Assembly: GCA_000727475.1 (NCBI GenBank)
Contig: KL647299.1
Span: forward strand, 2,370,258-2,434,257
Source of the DNA: Sarcocystis neurona
Taxonomy: Eukaryota > Apicomplexa > Conoidasida > Eucoccidiorida > Sarcocystidae
Length of the DNA: 64,000 nucleotides
Reading direction: 5' to 3'
Each line of letters begins with the position of its first letter. Positions within the stretch are counted from its first letter, which is position 1. Below are positions 38,401 through 47,400 of this stretch, piece after piece. Under the pieces are notes generated by a model. It saw only the letters and a program-made list of their open reading frames with translations. It did no database searches and was not told the origin of the DNA. A program made the position numbers and the translations under genes.

Positions 38401-41400
38401 TGTGTGGATGTGTGGATGTGTACATATGCATGCGCTCACGCATACGTTATATATCCTACATGAAGAAGTCTATAAATACAGGGACGTATATATGTACGTC
38501 ACGCATATACATATCCATATATGTATGCTAAAGACCTAGCTTTATATGTCTATGTATGAGTTGTCCCTATATAAGTATATATGTATGTATGAATATGTGC
38601 GTACACGTATATGTATCCACTTTCGCGTGCCGGGGAGATTTCCACGAGTAGACATTTACTTCTGGAGGTGTGCAGCAGATTCGAGAAATGAACGCAGATA
38701 TATAAACTGAGAAATTGCATCAAATAATCATCAACAACCTTGCATGCAGAGACACGAAAAGGCGGGACGCTCCGACCGCTGGGAAGCTGGGGCAGGGACG
38801 GCTGCTTCTCCTCAAGAGCTGTACGTACACTCGAAACGGGGCGTTCCTCTCCTTGAAAAACCGATAAAAAATGTGGGGCGCGAAAGTAGACACACGCACT
38901 ACACACAGACACAAACATCTTCCTGCATAAACCCACGTATATTGTGCTGCTAAAATATATATGCATTCCACTACTACTGTTCACACACATATATATATGG
39001 AGAGGGATACGTGTGCACAGCTAAAAGGTCTGCGACTTTTAGCAAGCCCATACGCATATATACATCAGTTTGGTGATATTTATTAGAAGCTATTTACACA
39101 TACTACGTGTATGGATATACTGTATTTACAGTCGAGCTAGCCACACACATATATGTACATAGACGCGTATACATACACGTACACATCTGTGTACACATAT
39201 ATATACATATAAATATATGTATATGTCCATAGAGAAACACATATACATACACACACATACACACATACGTACATGTCTATATATGTGTGTTTGCTGCTGT
39301 GGGGAGGGGAATACAGAGAGATATGCGAGTGCCTGGCGCTCCAGTCCTGTTCGCCGCAGCAGCCGGGTGCAGAAAACCACGGCCGGAAGCGACGAAGAAA
39401 CGGAGTCGCTTCATTTGTGAAGATGAACCGGTCTTGCAGCGGCAGGGCAATTCAAAAAAAAACAAATTTCTGAACAGCTTCCCCTTCCGCGACGGCATCA
39501 ACAGCAAGCGACACAGACGCAGCACCAGCGCTTCTCCGAGAAAAAAAACCACGCCCAGGCACGTCGGCAGCAAGTCTGTCCATCAATATACTGACACATA
39601 CACTTGCGAGCACGTATATCAGTAGGGCCTTATATATATCAAAAGGAAGATATATATATATATATGTGTATTTGTGCAGATAGAGAAAGACAGAAATGTG
39701 GGTATAGGTATGGGAGGAAATTTGGACTTCTGTGAAAAATCACGGAAAAGACGTGCCAACAGCAAAATCCGCATCTACGCCTCTGCACTGTACATGTACA
39801 CATGCAGAGATATACGAAAAATGTGTAGCGTCCTCTTTCTGTACACCTCGATATAGATATATATATAGGCACATATACATATACATTTATATATATACAT
39901 ATTTATACATGTATATATATATATATATATTTATATATACGCACACTCATCTCCATATATATATATATGTGTACACATATAAATACGTACGCAGGAATGT
40001 TTGATATAAACGCATACATATAAATCCTCTACGCAACTTATTAACAAATCTCCACCTCCGTAACGTTCGAACCGATGCCGCCACTTTCGTGAAGCGCGTG
40101 TATGTGTCTCTTTCTGCCTATATATATATATATACATGTATATATATGCATATACGTCTCCGATATAGATAGAGAGAGATGGACATATATATATATATAG
40201 ATACATATATGTTTCCGGTGCTGTGACAAATTTGAAGAAGTGAACATATGTCGGCAATCCGCGTGGAAGTATTTATCTCTACAGACATATATGTGTCTGG
40301 TGACGTCGCCTCTTCACAGGTGTCCTGCGCGTAGTATGGACAGCAGCAGAAGCTGTTTTTCCTGGCACACATCCTTCGAACATTTGCAGCCGCGCTCCTC
40401 CGCAGGGGCGATAGAGAGAGAGAGGTGGCGAGGTGTTCGACTTACCCGAACAATCCTTTGCAATGCTGAGGACAGAGAGCAGCAGCTGAATCGCAGGAGA
40501 GGCGTAAATGTCAAAAAGAAACGTGTAGGGGTCAGCGTCAACTGCTGCAGCAACTTCCAGGGCGATGCTTCTCAACGCGGCCAGCAGCAGCCGAGACACG
40601 TGCAGCGGGCGTGGCAGAGAAGACACCCCCGTCTCCGAGGCACCGCCGGCTCCTCCTTCGCCTTCGCCCTCTTCTCTTCCTCTTCGAGAAGCAGCAGCAG
40701 CAACAGCAGCAGGACGAGAGACTGCTGCCGCCACCTCGCCGCCACGCGACAAATATTCTTCTAGCGCCTTCCCCGAACGGCGTCCGCCTATACACACGCA
40801 TACCTCATATATATATGTGGAAATACACACGTGTCTGTATATATGTAGGATATACGTATATGGATATAGAGACACACATATACGTGTGTATGTATACAGA
40901 TAAGTAGATACATCAGTTTCAAGTATGTATGAAAGGGCCCCTCTACCCCGTAGACGTGTAGATTTATATATCTACGCACATATGTGTGTAGGGACGCGTA
41001 GAGCGGTCATTTCAAGACAGAAGAGGATGCGGTTCGAGCTCGTATGTACGGAAGTATACTTCTACGTATCTACGTGGATGTGTTTGTGTACACACATATG
41101 TATACAGATGTATGTTTGGCTATTCACGTATGTCCTACTATATACACTGGCACACACGTACGCAGGTCACCAAGAAATGGACTACGATGAGATAGAAAGC
41201 ACTACACCTACAATAAAAAAATTCACACACATGTATATATATGTTGGCATACGTGTATATATTCATACAGACGTATAGAGAGGTCATCGTGGCGAGATTT
41301 AAAAGGGATAGAGAAAATTGGAACGGTCGAAAAACATGGAGTACGGAAGTGTATATCCATCACAGGCATTTATATCCTTCTATATACAAATATGTTTGAT

Positions 41401-44400
41401 GTATATAGGAAGAGAGAGGGAGATATTCTCCACGTACACGTGGACACTCACATATACACGCATATATGCAGCTCTACTTCTTCTTATATCCATCTATAAT
41501 CATATATTTATTAATATTTGATATATTCGTATTTATACGTTTTTACATCATATTTATATAAATATATAGAGAGAGACACATATATATATATATACACTTA
41601 CACATACACACATACGTATGTGTATACATATATATAAATTTAGAGTGATTCTGCACATAAATATATATTTACATACCGATATCCACATTTGTTCATTCCT
41701 ACATATATATATATATATGTTAAAGTGATTTTCCATATAAATGTACGTATACACACAGATATCCACATTTCTTCGTTTCCACATATACAGAGAGATAAAA
41801 ATTAAACACACACATATACCTATACATCCACATATATATATACATATATGTATATATAGTCATATACAGCCACACACATATATATATATACATTTATGTA
41901 TATATAGTCATATACACAAAACTACATATGTGTGTCTATACATATACTCGTATAGATACATCTATATACGTCCACATATATGCACCCATATATATACACA
42001 ACTATACACGTATATATACATATACATGTATATTTAAACATTAACAACATACGTCTATAGATACACACCTACCTGTAGAGACATCTACATATATATACAG
42101 AAATCCACACATACACATGTATATACACATGCATATATATATACACATTTATATAGAGAGAGAGAGAAAGGAAAAAAGACACATATACGTATACGTATGT
42201 ATATGTATATATAAATGTACATATTTGTATATAAATCTCCCTATATGCGTAGATATCGGTGACGATGTATCGATCGCTGTGTAAACGAGTCTATCCATAT
42301 ATATACCTGCACACTTCCATATATGTAGAGAGAGCGAAATAACGACCGAGACATATAAAGCTCGACGCATAGAGGTGTGGTGATGGGGAGTATATCCTAC
42401 CGCTTTCGACCACCTGCGGCGCGTACAACCCCGCGCATACGACGATCGCCGCCCGCAGCACGTGCGAGCCGCAGGCGTCTCTCATCAAAGAGACCCACCC
42501 GCCCGTCTCCGCCCTGCAAGCAGCGCAGGTGTCCGAGGGACAAAACGCAGAGCAAACCACGTACACAACATGGACAAGATCAAGAAAAAGAAGACGAACA
42601 AGGAGGGGAAGGACCGGACGAAGAAGAAGAAGAAGGGAAAGGACGAAGAGACAGTGTGAGACGGGAAAACAGACATGCACGAAATGGCGAAGAAGCAAAA
42701 GAGAAGAGAGGCGGAGAACCGAAGAGAGAAGGTGACCGAAAATGGAGAACAGAAACGAAGAAGAAGACGGAAAGCGAAGTCGCATGAGTATCACAAGAGG
42801 GGATGGTCGGACCGACGAGAAGGACGGAGGCCAGATGCTTCAACAGCAACGGACGGGAAATAAACGACCAGGAAGTCCCGGTGTAGCTGCGCTCCTTCTT
42901 TCGCGGCTTCTCGCCAGAACTTCTTCGCCTTCAAACCTCGTCCAGAAGGAGAGAGCGATATACACACCAACCGACAAACACACACATACATACCAACTGC
43001 ACAGGCGGAAAACCAAAGACGATGACGTTTTGCAAGGGTTATTATAGCCGGAAGACCAACGTCACGACGCCCCAGCAGCAACCGGATTACGGCAGCAGCG
43101 CGCATACGTCAGACGCAAGCGGCGCATGTCATACGAAGCGCCGCACGACACACAGAAGACGCAGCAGCAGCAGCAGCCGCGGGAGGGCAGGAGCAGACGC
43201 GGCGCGACGGCAACAGCAGCAGTCGCCAGAAGCTGCGGGACCGCAGGAGGAGCAGCAGCCGCAGGACGCCAGAAGGAGCAGCAGTGGGAGGGCAGCAGCG
43301 AGAGCAGGGCGTGCAGAAGCAGGAGTGGCAAGGGCTCAACGGCGTGTTGCAGGAGCCGTCCGAGGTCGCGCAGGAGAAGAAGCAGGGGCAGACTGCGTCA
43401 GAAACAGCAGGCGTAACTGCAGTAGCAGGACCAGCAGCAAGACGCCAGCAGCAGCAGCGACACGTGTTGCAGCGGCTTCTCCTGCAGGAGAAGAAAGTGA
43501 CGTGCCAGCGGCAGCAGAGCAGCAGTCTCCGGAACGACTGCAGCTCGAGAGACCCCATTTTCACCGAGAGCAGGGGCACTGGGGACAAGGGCCGCAGGTG
43601 AGCAGCAGCACCAGCAGCAGCAGCACGAGCAGCTGCAGCAGCAGCAGGTGAGCAGCGGTGGTAGCAGCAAATGAGCAGCAGGTGAGCAGGAGGTGAACAG
43701 CAGCAGGTGAGCAGCAGCAGGAGAGCAGCAGCAGGAGAGCAGCTGCAGGAGAGCAGCTGCAGGAGAGCAGCTGCAGGAGAGCAGCTGCAGGAGAGCAGCT
43801 GCAGGAGAGCAGCTGCAGGAGAGCAGCTGCAGGAGAGCAGCTGCAGGAGAGCAGCAGCAGGAGAGCAGCTGCAGGAGAGCAGCAGCAGGAGAGCAGCGGC
43901 AGAAACAGCAGGTGAGCGCAGCAGCCTTCCACACGCTGTACAGGAATGCAGCAGCAGCGACTGGTCGAAAGAAAGTGTGCCCGGGCAGCAACTTACTGAA
44001 GGCAGTGTAGGCAGTAGACGGTCAGATCCTCAATCGTTTGCTCGTCGTGCTGCAAATTCTCTTCTCCTTCTTCTTCGTTCTGCCGTTTCTCTGCTGCTGC
44101 GGCTAGACGACCTCTGCGCAGCTCGGCCTCCGCCAGAAGGACAGGAGGCAGCGACAGCAGCAGCGTCTGCAACACGTGGGAGCCCGTCGGATCTCGAGCA
44201 AGCTGACCTGCAGCAACAAATCATTTGCCCGCGCAAAGATGCACATGGGAAGAAGTCAGCGATGAAGTACTTCTTCTCTGCGTCTATGATAAGAAGTATT
44301 CCTGCCAACATACTTACACATATTTAGTCCCGAAGACCCACGCAAAGAGCTGCACCCGTACACGCACGTCCACACAGACGCCTCGAACCTTTCACGCATA

Positions 44401-47400
44401 TCTCCCACACACACAGACATACTTATATCAACGTCTGCGCCTATCGACGACTATTCATATATATACAGACGCAGACACATATTTATACATATATATCTAC
44501 GTATATCCATATATATATGCGAATGTCTACGCCTACGTACGACTAGACATATATAGAGAGATTCACACATATATATATATATATATACATATACGAATGT
44601 CTACGCCTACGTACGACTAGACATATATAGAGAGATTCACACATATATATATATACATATACGAATGTCTACGCCTACGTACGACTAGACATATATAGAG
44701 AGATTCACATATATATATACATATACGAATGTCTACGCCTACGTACGACTAGACATATATAGAGAGATTCACATATATATATATATACGAATGTCTACGC
44801 CGACGTACGACTAGACACATATATACAGACCCAGGCATACGAATGTCTACGCCTACGTACGACTAGACATATGTGTACAGACCCAGACACACACACGTTC
44901 ACGTATATATACATATATATGTATATATGTGGACATACGTATACGAATATCTACGGCTATGTAAGACTAAACAGATACACAGATAGAGATACACATATAC
45001 ACATACATATACACATACATACATATACTTTTGTGTGTACACATATGTATTAATGCCTACGTACTAGTGTTTGAATAGACGGACACGGGTGTACATACAT
45101 ACGCACCCACGCACACACTAACATACGTGTGGATCTACGGACATGCACTACTACTACTACTCCTCCTTAGGCATACAGAGACAGACATACATACGTACAC
45201 ACACCTACATATATGTATATATACGTATGTATGTGCCAGTAATTACATAGTAGTATACAGGTATACGGGCACAGATATACGTCCACACACGCAGATATAC
45301 ATATCTACGCATATGTACGACTACTCCTCAGCAATAGAGACATACACACATATGCATATGCACACGCATATACATACATACGTATATCAACGCCCGTTAC
45401 GTCCTAGTACTGAGGTGCCCAGACACTGATATACATACATACATACATAAATACATATACATATACACACATACATTTACACACATACATAAATAAATAC
45501 ATATACATATACACACATACATATACATACATACATACATAAATACATATACATATACACACATACATTTACACACATACATAAATAAATACATATACAT
45601 ATACACACATACATATACACACATACATAAATAAATACATATACATATACACACATACATACACACATACATAAATAAATACATATACATATACACACAT
45701 ACATACACACATACATAAATAAATACATATACATATACACACATACATACACACATACATAAATAAATACATATACATATACACACATACATATACACAC
45801 ATACATACACACATATACATATACACACATATACATATACACAAATACATATACACGCATATACATATACACAAATACATATACACGCATATACATATAC
45901 ACACATACATATACACACATATACATATACACACATATACATATACACACATATACATATACACACATATACATATACACACATACATATACACACATAC
46001 ATATACACATATACATATACACACATATACATATACACACATATACATATACACACATACATATACACATACACATACATGCATTGACATACATATACCT
46101 ACATACACGTGTAGATCTACGGCGAGGTGCTCCTCCTTGCCAGGTGGACGGACACAGATATACGTGTACACGCCTCTAAGCCTGTGTACTGATATACCCC
46201 GAGTTTACATACACATATATACGTTGTTCGTACACATACAGACATACACATACACATACCTAAGCCGATGTACGGCTACTGCTGGAGCAGGCGCCAACAC
46301 ACACGTACATCCGCGAGATACGACGACCAGAGCCGCTAGCAGCGAAGGGGACTCAACCTGCGCAGATTCTCCGGATTTCTTCCGCGTCGCACAAATCTGC
46401 GAGTTATACCCGGCAGCAGCTAACACGTGTATATAAACAGAGTAGATAAGAGATGAAGAGGGGGAGCCGCGCGTCCTCACACGAATATTTACCTGAACAT
46501 ACGCACGGGGAAGCGGACTCCAACACACTACTAAACATGTAGGTATACGTAGGTCTACGCCTCCCTGCGTTAACGCGTGTACGTGTGTACTCGTACATAC
46601 ATACATATATATAAATACATCTATAGGATTCACAGTAGAGGAAAACAGTGTACCCTCGATCCACGCATGAGTATCGGCAGATATATATATATATATGGGG
46701 AGAGACACAGGGAGAGAGAGACGTATACATAGACAGGTGTAGACACAGAAATGCTTTCACGTGCAATACACTACACATACACATATCGAGAGCGTGTCTA
46801 GTAGACACCGAGACACACACAGAGATAGACAGGAAGGAAGCGGGACAGAAGAAGAAGAGGGGCAGATAGACAGAGGGACATGGCGAGGTAGTTGCACGTG
46901 GAGAACCGTCTTTTCACGAAGACAAGGAGCAGGAATTTTTTGAGGAGGCCTTATTATGGACGACGCGTATGTTGTTGGGAGTACCTGCCCGGCCGACGAT
47001 CTGGCGAAGCAGCTTCGTGAACGCGCGCAGCACTGCCTCGGTTCTCTCCGCGTCTCTCTCAGACGGTGACGCGTCTTCTGCTGCTGCTCCTGCTCTTTTT
47101 TGATTCACTCCACCGCCGCTGCTGCTGCGGGAGGCCCGCCAAAGCAGCTCGGCCACCGCGCCGATTATCTTCTCCACCACTTTGCTGCATCTCCTGTCGC
47201 ACAGCAGCAGCTGTGCCTGAAATGTCGCCTCCCTCACACACCAACGCCGGGCGCATTATTCGTCTACATATATCCATATACATGTATGTAACTCTCGTCA
47301 CATACACTCGTATACATAATATTAATATATGCATAGATGTATACATATGTGCGTACATCTGGTAGCATATACTTTTACACAATATATAGAGAGAGAGAAA

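Noticed and set aside
45397..46171. Three overlapping 200-227 codon minus frames of Tyr/Val/Cys/Ile
   Set aside because: Direct translation of TACA/TATACA repeats, equally open in three frames.
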